Program-made: the position numbers and the translations under genes | In this document: positions 27,710 to 37,768 of the stretch, piece after piece | Numbering within the stretch: position 1 is the stretch's first letter | Layout: the number at the start of each line of letters is the position of its first letter | Source of the DNA: Saprospiraceae bacterium | GTDB lineage: Bacteria > Bacteroidota > Bacteroidia > Chitinophagales > Saprospiraceae | Direction of reading: 5' to 3' | NCBI GenBank assembly: GCA_016714785.1 | Contig: JADKCC010000028.1 | Location: forward strand, 32,851-96,850 | DNA: 64,000 bases | Notes under the pieces: generated by a model | The model's input: the letters and a program-made list of their open reading frames with translations, nothing else | Databases searched by the model: none | What the model was told of the DNA's origin: nothing

Positions 27710-30700
27710 ATGAAAACCATCATCACCACTTTAGCTATTCTCATGGGAATAATCACGACTGGACCGTCAGACAAACAATTTGATTTTAATAAAGCCTGGG
27801 CACAGGTTGAAAAATTTATCAGTGAAGGCTTACCTCAGTCTGCACTAGAAAAAGTGGAAGAAATCCATAACCAAGCTATCGTCGAAAAAAATAACCCACA
27901 ATTGGTCAAAAGTATCATATACATTGCTAGATTGTCTATCAATACGGATGAAAAGGGTATAGAAAATTCTATTGAGCGATTTCAGAAAGTCATCCAAACT
28001 ACTCAAGCCCCTGTAAAACAAATCACGGCAAGTTATTTGGCTGAATTATATCAAAGGTATTTTGATAACTATAGATATGAGATATCTCAACGTTCAGAAG
28101 TAATTGGAGATCAAGGAGTTGATTTTCGTACTTGGACGACACAACAGTTTTTAAGAACAATAGAGCAATGGTACTTATCGTCATTGGAAGATAAAAAAGC
28201 CGTTAATAATGATTTGAGTGAGTATGATATCATCTTAAATAAATATGACCAAGAAGCTAAGATATTCAAACCTACACTATATGAAGTATTGGCCGATAGA
28301 GCTTTCAGTTATTTTCAAAATTATGATAGTTATTCCAATGAAAATGTTGAAAGTTTTCAAATAGATCAGTATGCTTATTTTGATATTGGGAAAAAATTTG
28401 TAAATACAAAATTAAAGACTGAAGATATTCATGCTGTTAAGTTTAAACTTTTGAAACTTTATCAGGAAATCATTGCTAAACAAATCGAAAACAATAACCA
28501 ATTTGCTATTGCGCAATATGACTTGTCTAGGTTGCAATATGTATATCAAAATGCGACCTTAGAAAATAAGGAATCACACTATATAAATAGTCTTACAAAC
28601 TTATCCAAAGAACATAGTAATATAGCGTATTACTCGGAGATTTCTGCTGTTTTGGCTACACAATTAAAAGGTGTAGCTTCAGATTCTTTGGCTAACGTTA
28701 AGGCCATCAAGGTATGTGAAGATGCCATCAAAAAATATCCCAAATCTATAGGAGCTGCTCAATGTCAAAACATAATTAATGACATCAAAAAGCCAACGAT
28801 TCAGTTATTTGGAGAGCAAGTTTATCCTTCCAAGCACGCGCTATTATTTGCTTTAGATTACAATAATGTGCCACAAGTGAGTATTAGTGTTGTAAAATTG
28901 GGCAAGGATTTTAAGGATTTCAATCAAAGGAATCAAGAAGACATCATTAACTTTCTCACTAAGGCTAAAAAGCTAAAGGAGCAATTTCTGACCCTAAAAG
29001 CAAGTCCATCTTATCAGGCTCAACGACAAGAGTTTTCTTTTGAGCCACTTGGCTTTGGACAATATGCGCTGTTGGTTCAGTCTAAAGAACAAGCTATCAA
29101 ACAGTACATTATATTTCATCTTTCCGATCTTTCTTATGTATCCTATCTAGCTGATGGTAAGAGAACATTTATAGTGTCCGATAGAGTTTCAGGACTACCG
29201 ATAAAAGATGTAAATTTGACTTTTTATCATCAAAATTACAACCCTGGTAACCGAAAGTATGACTTTGTGAAAAGTGGAGAATACTTAACTAATGGTAAAG
29301 GGAAAGCAGTGGTCGCTGATTTGATGGAGCGTAATTTCAAAGTTATTTTAACAAAAAATAAAGACGTACTTGACCTTAACCAATACCATTACAACTATTT
29401 ACGTAGTGAAAATCAAGAGTACAAATTTGCAGAATTTTATACTGACCGCTCCATCTATAGGCCTGGGCAAGTTGTTTATTTCAAAGCTATATTATTAAAA
29501 AATGATACTAAGCAGATTCCGTCTTTGCTAAAAGGAGAAAGAGTTGATGTAATATTTAGAGATGCCAATTATCAAGAAATATCTAAGATAAATCTTACAT
29601 CTAATGATTTTGGAAGTGTCAATGGTAGTTTTACCATTCCTTCAGACAAATTGAATGGAAACTTTACGATCGAAATACAATCTAAAAGTGGAATCAATGG
29701 TCAGAAAAATATTCAGGTTGAAGAGTACAAACGTCCTACTTTTGAAGTAGAAATAGATCCATTAGTAGGTGAGTATAAGCTCAATGATAAAATTGAAATT
29801 AAGGGTACGGCACAAACTCTCGCTGGCACAACTGTGGATGGTGCTGAAGTGACTTACAAGATCGTCCGAACCGCTAGATTTCCTAATTGGGGCTGGTGGT
29901 GGCGTATGCCTTATAACAGCACGGAATTTATAGTGTCACAAGGGAAGGTCATTTCTGATATTGATGGAAAATATCAGTTTGATTTTGAAGCGATTCCTGA
30001 TTTGACTGTAGCTAAAATTGACAACCCAATATTCTCTTATAACATCCAGGTCGATGTGACTGACCAACGAGGTGAGACTAGATCTGCCACATCAACCGTA
30101 GCTGTCGGTTACACTGCGTTTTCTTTATCTTCTAATCTGCAAGGTGAGCAGGATCTTGTTGACATAAAACCACTTAAAATTTTTGCAAATGCTACAAATG
30201 GGCAATCTTTAACTTCCAAAGGCAGTTTTAAGTTTTTGCAGTTGAAAGAACCAACCAATGTACAGATTAAAAAATATTGGGACGGTAAAATTCATTTTCC
30301 ATTATCCGCTACGATAGGTAAGAAATCATTTCCCCAATATCCTAGGGCAGCAGAAAATGATTTTACTACTTGGGCCGTAGAAAAAAATGTATTATCCGGA
30401 GATTTTACTACTAATGATTCTCTGCCAATAGCCTATAAATTGGTAGCAGGAGTGTATAGATTGGAATTATCAGCGAAAGATAAGTATGGAAATGAAGTAC
30501 TTGCTACACAATATGTAGTAGTGACCGATTTTAGTAAAGATGTATTTCCAAAGTCAGACTTCCTTTTTGTAAAAACCAACCAAAGCAAAATGGAGCCAGG
30601 TCAGAAATTGGAGATAATTCTTGGTGCAGCTGAAAAACCTATCCAAGCATTGGTGATCATCGAAAAAGATGGACAAATCCTTATGGAAGAAATAAAAAAA

Positions 30701-33691
30701 ATTGACAAAAAAGGGAGTATTACTTTACCGATATCGGAAGCCCATCGTGGTGGATTTAATGTAAAAGTGGCTTACACCATTCAAAACCGAACTTTCGATA
30801 AATCTTTTGCTATAAACGTGCCATGGACAAATAAAGAGTTATCTATCCAATACGAAACTTTTAGAGATAAAACGTTGCCTGGAAGTCAGGAAGAATATCG
30901 AATTAAGATATCAGGTACTAACAAGGATAAAGTTGCGGCTGAAATGGTATCTGCCATGTATGATGCATCTTTGGATCAGTTTATAGGCCATGAATGGAGA
31001 CATAGTTTTTATCCAAATTCCTATGCACAAATTTCTTTAGAAGTCCCTGGTTTTCATCTGGTAACAGGCAATTACTTCCATTATGGAAATAAAGATTATT
31101 CTGATATTAAAGACTTACTTCTGCCAGCTTTAATACCTTTGATAGTATATGATAATTACGGTGGAGGAAGAGGCGATATGGTCATGATGAAGAGTATGAG
31201 AAGTAGTGCGCCAGCTCCAGAAGGTGCGATGATGCAAAACCTAGAAATGGCAGATGAAGCAACCTTGGAGGTGCCCAGAACTGCAGAACCATCTTATAAT
31301 TCCATAGCTGAGCAAGAAAAAGGAAATAGTGCAATACCTGTACGTAAAAATCTCAAAGAAACAGTCTTTTTCTTTCCTGAAATGAAGACGGATGCAGAGG
31401 GCAATGTGATTTTGTCATTTACCATCAATGAAGCACTAACCAAATGGAAATTAATGACTTTTGCACATACTCAAGATTTTAAGACGGGATATGACGAACG
31501 CTTTGTGCAGACGCAAAAGGAATTAATGGTATTTCCTAATGCACCTAGATTTGTGCGGGATGGAGATGTACTCTCTTTTTCTGCCAAAGTAACCAACCTA
31601 AGCAGTGGGAATCTTACAGGCAAAGCCAATTTGCAGATTTGGGATGCCATCACCATGCAGGATATTACAGCAGAATTATTGAAGTCGCCAGCAATGGTAA
31701 ATATTGATTTGGCCAAAGGAGTATCACAAGGTTTGAGTTGGGATATTGCAATCCCTGATGTAAAGTATTCAGCCATCACTTACAGAGTTACAGCTATCGC
31801 AGGTGAACATGCCGATGCCGAAGAAAATACCATCCCTGTAGTGACCAATCGTATGTTGGTCACAGAGTCTATGCCATTGTGGATCAAAGGCAATACAACA
31901 AGGAGTTTTACCTTTAATGCCTTCAAAAATAATGTTAGTAAAACTAAAAAAGATTTTAAATATACTTTTGAATATACTTCCAATCCAGTATGGTATGCGG
32001 TACAAGCCCTGCCATATATACAACAAACCAACAATGTAAGTACCCAAGCATTAGTAGATAGGATGTATGCCAATGTGCTGGCTGCCAAGATTGCCAACGC
32101 ACATCCTAAGATAAAAGCCGTGTTTGATCAATGGAGTAGTAAAGATAAACAAGCATTAGTCAGCAATCTCTCAAAAAATGAAGAGCTGAAATCTGCCATT
32201 CTCGAAGAGACGCCTTGGGTAAGGCAAGCTATGTCAGAGTCAGAGCAAAAACGCAGTATTGCCGTACTTTTTGATCTAAACAAACTGGCAGATGAGCGCA
32301 CGATAGCTATTCAGAAACTCAGTGAACGTCAACTTTCCAATGGTGGGTTTCCGTGGTTGTCAGGTGGCAGAGACAATGTCTTTACTACACAAAACATTAT
32401 GGAAAATATAGGACATCTCTACCATTTGGGTGCATTAGAGATCAATGATCCAACTTTAAGTGGTATTGTATCCAATGGACTTAGATATATGGACGATGAG
32501 TTGGCCATGAGATATGAAAAACTCAAAGAAAATGTCAAAAAATTTGGTGGCAATATGGAAGATGATCATTTGGATGAACTAGCTGTTCATTACTTATATG
32601 TGAAGACATTTTTTAAGCACGTCAATCCAAATGCTTCATCCAAGGTTGCGCGCGAATACTATTATTCCCAAGCGAAAAAATATTGGCTCAAACGTGGCCT
32701 TTATACCCAAGCCATGATCGGTTTGATCTTCCAGCGCAATGATGATAACTTAGTGCAAAACATTGTAAAATCTCTCAGAGAAAAATCTTTTAGTAATGAT
32801 GAGATGGGCATGTACTGGAATGAAGGCAATGGTTTTTATTGGTATCAATTGCCTATCGAACGTCATGCTTTGATGGTAGAATTATTTACAGAAGCAGTGG
32901 ATAAAAAAAATGAAGCCGACAAGATGAAAATTTGGTTGCTCAAAAACAAACAGACCAACCACTGGAAGACATCAAAATCGACTGCTGCGGCCATTTATGC
33001 TCTGTTATTGCAAGGTGAGGGTGGCGATATCTCACAATGGGTAACAGAAAGTGTCCAACCAGTAATCATGGTAGGTACCGAACTCATAAATACAGCTACC
33101 ACACAAACAGAATCAGGTACAGGATATATCAAAAAGGCCTGGAATGGAGATGCACTGAATAAAGAGATGGCAACCATCAAAGTGACAAATAATAACAAAT
33201 CTATCGCATGGGGAGCAGCTTATTATCAGTATTTTGAACAATTGGATCAGATAATAACCTTCTCAGATACACCACTCAAACTGAATAAAAAGTTGTATAA
33301 AGTCGTATCCACAGCAAAAGGGGATGTGCTCACTGAAGTTTCTGAAAGTACATCTCTCAAACCAGGTGATAGGCTTAAAATCCGTATCGAACTGCGAGTG
33401 GACAGAGCAATGGAGTACGTACAGATGAAAGACATGCGTGCTAGTGGATTTGAGCCTGAAAATGTCATCTCTGAGTATAAATATCAAGGACAGTTAGGAT
33501 ATTATGAAACGACCAAAGATTTGGCTACGCATTTTTATTTTACTTATCTACCGAAAGGAACATTTGTATTTGAATATCCGGTACGAGTAGTGCATAAAGG
33601 AGATTTCTCAGGTGGCATCACCAATATCGAATGTATGTATGCGCCTGAGTTTAGCAGTCATAGTGAAGGGATAAGGGTTAAGGTGAAGTAG
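27710..33691 (+). CDS. Alpha-2-macroglobulin family protein, no thioester motif
   Basis: A 1993-residue protein from the ATG at 27710 (MKTIITTLAILMG, a signal peptide); a longer frame from 27659 adds a leader of non-signal type. Residues about 20-420 are an N-terminal helical and TPR-like region, about 540-640 the MG2-type domain (YTDRSIYRPGQVVYFKAI is the classic A2M_N signature), about 1210-1310 the A2M domain (TKWKLMTFAHT), about 1400-1750 the alpha-helical thioester-type domain. The region where a CxEQ thioester is expected reads QALPYIQQTNNVSTQAL (near residue 1440), so no thioester can form. Bacterial A2Ms trap proteases or act in envelope defence; a non-thioester type resembles MagD. 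It has no pbpC neighbour. Confidence 0.9.
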   Translation: MKTIITTLAILMGIITTGPSDKQFDFNKAWAQVEKFISEGLPQSALEKVEEIHNQAIVEKNNPQLVKSIIYIARLSINTDEKGIENSIERFQKVIQTTQAPVKQITASYLAELYQRYFDNYRYEISQRSEVIGDQGVDFRTWTTQQFLRTIEQWYLSSLEDKKAVNNDLSEYDIILNKYDQEAKIFKPTLYEVLADRAFSYFQNYDSYSNENVESFQIDQYAYFDIGKKFVNTKLKTEDIHAVKFKLLKLYQEIIAKQIENNNQFAIAQYDLSRLQYVYQNATLENKESHYINSLTNLSKEHSNIAYYSEISAVLATQLKGVASDSLANVKAIKVCEDAIKKYPKSIGAAQCQNIINDIKKPTIQLFGEQVYPSKHALLFALDYNNVPQVSISVVKLGKDFKDFNQRNQEDIINFLTKAKKLKEQFLTLKASPSYQAQRQEFSFEPLGFGQYALLVQSKEQAIKQYIIFHLSDLSYVSYLADGKRTFIVSDRVSGLPIKDVNLTFYHQNYNPGNRKYDFVKSGEYLTNGKGKAVVADLMERNFKVILTKNKDVLDLNQYHYNYLRSENQEYKFAEFYTDRSIYRPGQVVYFKAILLKNDTKQIPSLLKGERVDVIFRDANYQEISKINLTSNDFGSVNGSFTIPSDKLNGNFTIEIQSKSGINGQKNIQVEEYKRPTFEVEIDPLVGEYKLNDKIEIKGTAQTLAGTTVDGAEVTYKIVRTARFPNWGWWWRMPYNSTEFIVSQGKVISDIDGKYQFDFEAIPDLTVAKIDNPIFSYNIQVDVTDQRGETRSATSTVAVGYTAFSLSSNLQGEQDLVDIKPLKIFANATNGQSLTSKGSFKFLQLKEPTNVQIKKYWDGKIHFPLSATIGKKSFPQYPRAAENDFTTWAVEKNVLSGDFTTNDSLPIAYKLVAGVYRLELSAKDKYGNEVLATQYVVVTDFSKDVFPKSDFLFVKTNQSKMEPGQKLEIILGAAEKPIQALVIIEKDGQILMEEIKKIDKKGSITLPISEAHRGGFNVKVAYTIQNRTFDKSFAINVPWTNKELSIQYETFRDKTLPGSQEEYRIKISGTNKDKVAAEMVSAMYDASLDQFIGHEWRHSFYPNSYAQISLEVPGFHLVTGNYFHYGNKDYSDIKDLLLPALIPLIVYDNYGGGRGDMVMMKSMRSSAPAPEGAMMQNLEMADEATLEVPRTAEPSYNSIAEQEKGNSAIPVRKNLKETVFFFPEMKTDAEGNVILSFTINEALTKWKLMTFAHTQDFKTGYDERFVQTQKELMVFPNAPRFVRDGDVLSFSAKVTNLSSGNLTGKANLQIWDAITMQDITAELLKSPAMVNIDLAKGVSQGLSWDIAIPDVKYSAITYRVTAIAGEHADAEENTIPVVTNRMLVTESMPLWIKGNTTRSFTFNAFKNNVSKTKKDFKYTFEYTSNPVWYAVQALPYIQQTNNVSTQALVDRMYANVLAAKIANAHPKIKAVFDQWSSKDKQALVSNLSKNEELKSAILEETPWVRQAMSESEQKRSIAVLFDLNKLADERTIAIQKLSERQLSNGGFPWLSGGRDNVFTTQNIMENIGHLYHLGALEINDPTLSGIVSNGLRYMDDELAMRYEKLKENVKKFGGNMEDDHLDELAVHYLYVKTFFKHVNPNASSKVAREYYYSQAKKYWLKRGLYTQAMIGLIFQRNDDNLVQNIVKSLREKSFSNDEMGMYWNEGNGFYWYQLPIERHALMVELFTEAVDKKNEADKMKIWLLKNKQTNHWKTSKSTAAAIYALLLQGEGGDISQWVTESVQPVIMVGTELINTATTQTESGTGYIKKAWNGDALNKEMATIKVTNNNKSIAWGAAYYQYFEQLDQIITFSDTPLKLNKKLYKVVSTAKGDVLTEVSESTSLKPGDRLKIRIELRVDRAMEYVQMKDMRASGFEPENVISEYKYQGQLGYYETTKDLATHFYFTYLPKGTFVFEYPVRVVHKGDFSGGITNIECMYAPEFSSHSEGIRVKVK

Positions 33692-33726
33692 TAGCCAGTA
33701 AGGTTTTGTCTGTTGTAGGAAAGTAA

Positions 33727-34413
33727 TTATAGATTTTTGATTTTAATTGCTCGGGTCATTTCTCTTTTACCTGGAGGCCCTGGTAATGGTTCTACTTTAA
33801 ATCCTACGGTTTTTAAGTTGCGTTTGAAAGCACCTTGCGCACAGAAACTGACTAATACGCCGCCATCTTCTAAGCAGTCAATCATATTGGAAAGCATGTT
33901 TACAGTCCATAATTCAGGTTGATTGGCTGGTGCAAAAGCATCAAAAAATATCACATCAAAAGCGCTTGGTAGATCAATATCTTCCATTTTGCAAAGGTGC
34001 TTTTGAAAAGTAAACGTTTCTGATAATGAATGATTTTGGTTCCAGTCTAATAGATGTAGTGATTGAAATATATTTTCTTCGTGACATAATTTTCCATAAT
34101 TGAGACTGCTAGCTATTTTATTGGATATTGGGTAAGCTTCCACGGTTTGATATTGAATGGGAGTATGATGCTTTTTGGCCCAATTGAATGCTAAAATTGC
34201 ATTAAGACCTGTGCCAAATCCCATTTCTAAGACCCTTATGCTACGGTAGCCGTGATTAGCCAAATAATCCAATCCAGCTTCAATAAATACGACAGTACTC
34301 TCTGTAATAGCTCCGTGTTTGGAGTGATAAGAAGTATCAAATGTCGATGAAATCAGGCTATGAGAACCATCACCTGATAAAAATACTTTTGGCTGTTCAG
34401 ACATGCCATCCAA
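33727..34413 (-). CDS. mnmD: tRNA (5-methylaminomethyl-2-thiouridine)(34)-methyltransferase MnmD
   Basis: A 228-residue protein with a Rossmann methyltransferase core. Motif I is VLEMGFGTGLNAILA, and DVIFFDAFAPANQPELWT is the signature of the MnmC N-terminal/MnmD family. The C-terminal GFKVEPLPGPPGKREMTRA is also characteristic. MnmD makes the final methylation of the wobble uridine of certain tRNAs as a stand-alone enzyme, without the FAD-dependent oxidase half of MnmC. Its start overlaps ytxJ by 17 bp on the same strand, so the two genes share a transcript. Nothing unusual. Confidence 0.9.
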   Translation of the reverse strand: MDGMSEQPKVFLSGDGSHSLISSTFDTSYHSKHGAITESTVVFIEAGLDYLANHGYRSIRVLEMGFGTGLNAILAFNWAKKHHTPIQYQTVEAYPISNKIASSLNYGKLCHEENIFQSLHLLDWNQNHSLSETFTFQKHLCKMEDIDLPSAFDVIFFDAFAPANQPELWTVNMLSNMIDCLEDGGVLVSFCAQGAFKRNLKTVGFKVEPLPGPPGKREMTRAIKIKNL

Positions 34414-34744
34414 TAGTTTCTTTTAACTCTGCTACTGATATGTCAAAATGGGATGCATCATAGATGCAAGTTCCTTTCCTGATGAGCAGTATTTGTGGCG
34501 ATTCGTGCGCTACAGACAGTTTTTCAGCTATAGCATTTGATATTTCTCTATGAGCTCTAAGATCAAGGAAGTAGGGCGTAATTTCATTTTCAGCAAAATC
34601 CCAACTGCTCTCCAATCTCATTTTTGCCATTTGGCTTATAGAGCAAGTGGTGCTATGTTTAAATAGTACAACATCTCTTTCTTCAGAAAGCTGAATGGCT
34701 TCGTCTAAAGAGATTAACTTGTCTAAAGGCTTCCAGCTAATCAC
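34397..34744 (-). CDS. ytxJ: Bacillithiol system redox-active protein YtxJ (monothiol bacilliredoxin)
   Basis: A 115-residue thioredoxin-fold protein. The motif KHSTTCSIS places the single reactive Cys at residue 34, and the SPQILLIRKG segment carries the cis-Pro region; both are typical of the YtxJ family (DUF2847). YtxJ proteins reduce bacillithiolated proteins, so the host is expected to make bacillithiol, as many Bacteroidota do. The gene overlaps mnmD downstream and follows a small lipoprotein gene upstream on the same strand, a likely three-gene operon. Cytosolic. Confidence 0.9.
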   Translation of the reverse strand: MISWKPLDKLISLDEAIQLSEERDVVLFKHSTTCSISQMAKMRLESSWDFAENEITPYFLDLRAHREISNAIAEKLSVAHESPQILLIRKGTCIYDASHFDISVAELKETIGWHV

Positions 34745-34750
34745 TGAAAA

Positions 34751-34897
34751 TTATTTTATTACTAAAGGAGTAATCACTTTTACTGCTGTCTTCAATTCAT
34801 AAGGACATCCATACCCTCTGTTGCAAGAACTGAAAGAAATAACCATCATTAACAATGCTACAGCAACAACTAATTTTTTTGAATTTCTGATATTCAT
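34751..34897 (-). CDS. Small Cys-containing lipoprotein
   Basis: A 48-residue product from the ATG at 34897 (MNIRNSKKLVVAVAL); a longer frame from 34933 would place the signal too far in. The lipobox is SFSSC, followed by NRGYGCPYELKTAVKVITPLV. Small lipoproteins with a CNRG..GCP motif occur in many Bacteroidota. Only 6 bp separate its stop from the ytxJ start, so it is probably in the same operon. The second Cys could form a disulfide. Role unknown. Confidence 0.65.
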   Translation of the reverse strand: MNIRNSKKLVVAVALLMMVISFSSCNRGYGCPYELKTAVKVITPLVIK

Positions 34898-35037
34898 GAT
34901 ATTAACTTTACAAATTTTAACGAACAAAGGCACAAAATTATTATTTATTTTAAATATATAGACACAAAAATTAATATTTCAGCTACACTTTCACTAAAAT
35001 TTAACAAATAAAGCTGAAATGGGTTAGTTTGAATTAC

Positions 35038-35075
35038 CAAATCACCTGATTACACGATCACTAGATCTCCAAATC
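35038..35075. repeat. Short AATCACC/GATCAC-type repeat
   Basis: Words AATCACC, GATTACAC, GATCACTA and GATCTCC follow one another at about 9-bp spacing downstream of the TonB receptor gene. It is related to the run at 15606-15640. Confidence 0.4.
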
Positions 35076-35100
35076 TATTAATTCAAGCAATATATCCACA

Positions 35101-37413
35101 TCACTCCGCTTTTACCTTCACACCGACAAAAAACGTTCTTGGCATTCCTGGTCCATATACATAATTGCTATCTCTGTTTTTGCCTATATCAAAGTCATTT
35201 TGGTAGGCATTAAAGATGTTTTTTACACCACCAAATACTTCTATATCTGAGCCGTACTTATTGTGTAAATGAATGGTATAAGCCACTCTTCCACTGATTT
35301 CAGAAAAAGGATTGGAGTCTATGATCACATCTTCTTTAAAGTTGTCAGCACCACCAAAATGCACCACTTTCATAGTTCCTGTATAGACATAGTTTAGGTT
35401 GATAGCCCATTTTTTATTTGGATTTAGATTTAAATTGGCAAAACCATAGTGGTTTGGGGTACGGACAAACTGAGTGATAGGCGCTACTTCTTCTATATAT
35501 GTAACTGGCTGGGCAAAAGCACTGTTTTGGAGAGTGTAACCAGTTTCTAATTGGACTTTTTTATTGTAATTTCCTCTTAATTCGAGCGTGATACCTTGTA
35601 CCGTCGCCCCAGAACCATTTCTTTTTTCAAAGATTTCTCCAAAGGCATCATTTCCAATATTTTCCAACACAAAAGCATCATCCAATCGGGTATAAAAGGA
35701 CTCCAAAGTAAAGCCTACAATATACTTATCTGTGGTTTTGTCGTAATTGATAGATGCTGATAGACTCTGAGATCGTTCATGGGTCAAGTTATCATCTAGT
35801 TGTACCCGAGATACACCACCTCCAGCAAATGCAATATGTAAATCAGTATCAAACGCTTGTGGTGCTCGAAAACCTGTACCATATCCCAACCTAAATTGAG
35901 TGGTTTTATGCTTGTACAATAGAGCCAATCTTGGGCTAAATAGTAGATCGTTGATGAGATTGTGACGATCCATACGCACACCCGAAAGGAAGTTGAGCGA
36001 AGGCAATATTTCCCAATCACTTTGAAGGAATGTGCCCCAATCTCTGGATAATTGATCTATATGGTATCTGTAAGCAGGAATATTGTCAAGGATCTTGTCC
36101 GAGATATATTCTGTGCCTAAAGTTAGTACATTACTACCACCTAAAAAGTTAGTCAATTTGTGGTTGAGTTGAAAACCACCTTGTAGCGTGAGATTGTCTG
36201 AAGTACCATAAGGTGGATTTGCTATATGTGTCTGAATATCGGATACTTCATCAGGGAATACGCCAGTATAATGCGTTCGTTTGGTATTTTGCCATGCACC
36301 ATAAGTGATAAATGCGCTTTTATCATCATTAAAATTTATTTGATAATCTGCACTTCCTAACCAAATATCATGATTTCTTTCTTCAGATTGTAGGGTTAGG
36401 TAGGCAGGTTTATCTGTCATTTCGCCACCATAACGATACTCATTCAATTTGCTTAAACTCAATTCCAATTTTTGATTGGCAGTTGGTTTTAAGAAGACAT
36501 TGGTGCCTATTGAGGTGCTTTTTAGTTGCGGCAATTCAGAAAAATTATCGCCATTGTGGTCATAATATGCTCTGTCACGGTGATTCATAAAGAAAGAGAC
36601 TCCTGCATTTTTGGCATCATTGACCCAAGTGGTATTGCCATTAAGTACCAGATCGTTGGTTTTTCCATTGATATTATGGAAGGTCGAACTCAGTTCATAA
36701 TGGCTTTTTTTAGGTATTTTGGTGATGACATTGACCGTACCTGCGATGGCACTCGATCCGTATAAGGTAGATCCTCCGCCACGCAATACTTCTATTCGAT
36801 CTATCATATTGATAGGTAGTTGCTCCATACCATATAGACTCATTAGTGGACTGAATATCGGTCTGCCATTAATAAGGATTTGAGAGTAGCCACCTGCTAA
36901 TCCATTCATTCTGAGTTGAGTGTAGCCACAGGTTTGACAATCGGTTTCTACACGCAATCCTGGTTGAAATTTTAAACCCTCAGATAGATTGCATACCTGA
37001 AGGTTTTCGAGCGTTTTACTATCCAAAATATTGACTATCACGGGACTATCTGTCTTGCGTTTGAATGTTTTGGTACCAGTTACGACCACTTCATTGACTG
37101 AAATGGCAATTTCTTCTAGTTCGAAATCCACTTTAATTTTTGATTGGCTAGCATTGATATGAATTTCCTGCTCTTTGGATTCCATGCCTACCATATCTGC
37201 CTTAAGTGTATGGATCCCATAAGGGATATTGTCCAAAGTATAAGAGCCATTGATGTCTGTGCTTGTACCCATGTTGGTACCATTGATATGTATTGTAACA
37301 AATTCTGTAGGCTTCCCTTGGATATATACTGAACCTATGACGGTACCTTTTTGTGCGTATAAGTAGGAAAAGGTAAAAGATATAAAACAAAACAAAGTGA
37401 TGTTTCTAAGCAT
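35101..37413 (-). CDS. TonB-dependent receptor with Cys-containing plug
   Basis: A 770-residue outer membrane receptor. Signal peptide residues 1-20; a CarboxypepD_reg-like beta-sandwich about 22-105 (GTVIGSVYIQGKPTEFVTIHI...); the TonB plug about 120-225; then a 22-strand-type barrel ending in an aromatic-rich C-terminus. In the plug the segment VETDCQTCGYTQLRMNG carries a CxxC not found in most siderophore receptors. This subfamily is common in Bacteroidota and a metal or metallophore substrate is plausible, but not shown. The small Cys/His-rich gene 77 bp upstream on the same strand may belong to the same system. No SusD partner is present. Confidence 0.92.
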   Translation of the reverse strand: MLRNITLFCFISFTFSYLYAQKGTVIGSVYIQGKPTEFVTIHINGTNMGTSTDINGSYTLDNIPYGIHTLKADMVGMESKEQEIHINASQSKIKVDFELEEIAISVNEVVVTGTKTFKRKTDSPVIVNILDSKTLENLQVCNLSEGLKFQPGLRVETDCQTCGYTQLRMNGLAGGYSQILINGRPIFSPLMSLYGMEQLPINMIDRIEVLRGGGSTLYGSSAIAGTVNVITKIPKKSHYELSSTFHNINGKTNDLVLNGNTTWVNDAKNAGVSFFMNHRDRAYYDHNGDNFSELPQLKSTSIGTNVFLKPTANQKLELSLSKLNEYRYGGEMTDKPAYLTLQSEERNHDIWLGSADYQINFNDDKSAFITYGAWQNTKRTHYTGVFPDEVSDIQTHIANPPYGTSDNLTLQGGFQLNHKLTNFLGGSNVLTLGTEYISDKILDNIPAYRYHIDQLSRDWGTFLQSDWEILPSLNFLSGVRMDRHNLINDLLFSPRLALLYKHKTTQFRLGYGTGFRAPQAFDTDLHIAFAGGGVSRVQLDDNLTHERSQSLSASINYDKTTDKYIVGFTLESFYTRLDDAFVLENIGNDAFGEIFEKRNGSGATVQGITLELRGNYNKKVQLETGYTLQNSAFAQPVTYIEEVAPITQFVRTPNHYGFANLNLNPNKKWAINLNYVYTGTMKVVHFGGADNFKEDVIIDSNPFSEISGRVAYTIHLHNKYGSDIEVFGGVKNIFNAYQNDFDIGKNRDSNYVYGPGMPRTFFVGVKVKAE

Positions 37414-37489
37414 GGGTGGTTGTTGAATGGATTGTTTTGAACAAAAATCTACCTAATAACAAATTATTATTTATAATTGTTCTAAATTG

Positions 37490-37699
37490 TTATTCTAAAG
37501 AGAGAGGTGTGTGCCTGTTTAATGTATCTTTTTTGATGTCTTCCTGTGTTGGTTTTTGCCACATTTTTTTAATATCTTTTCTAGTTTTTACCGATACATC
37601 ATGTGTTTTATGAGCGCAAAATTGGTGACCTGTCAACTCGCAAGGACAAGATAAGGTGGCTAACCAAAGTAACAATAAAGCTTTCATAAAGAACTTCAT
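37490..37699 (-). CDS. Small exported Cys/His-rich protein, possible metal-related partner of the TonB receptor
   Basis: A 69-residue frame with a hydrophobic N-terminus (MKFFMKALLLLWLATLS) followed by CPCELTGHQFCAHKTHD, a dense cluster of three Cys and three His, and a basic C-terminal half. The signal peptide plus metal-ligand cluster suggest a periplasmic or surface metal-binding peptide. It precedes the TonB-dependent receptor in the same orientation, consistent with a shared transcript. I do not recognise the family; the gene might also be a chance frame, although the composition argues for coding. Confidence 0.5.
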   Translation of the reverse strand: MKFFMKALLLLWLATLSCPCELTGHQFCAHKTHDVSVKTRKDIKKMWQKPTQEDIKKDTLNRHTPLSLE

Positions 37700-37768
37700 A
37701 AACAGATATTTTCATTGTATAAAACCATGCAGCAGCAGATATTGTTTAGGAAGGACAATTCCACTATA

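Noticed and set aside
37144..37390. Frames opposite and out of phase at the 5' end of the TonB receptor gene
   Set aside because: They overlap the CarboxypepD_reg-like domain and have no start context or family pattern.
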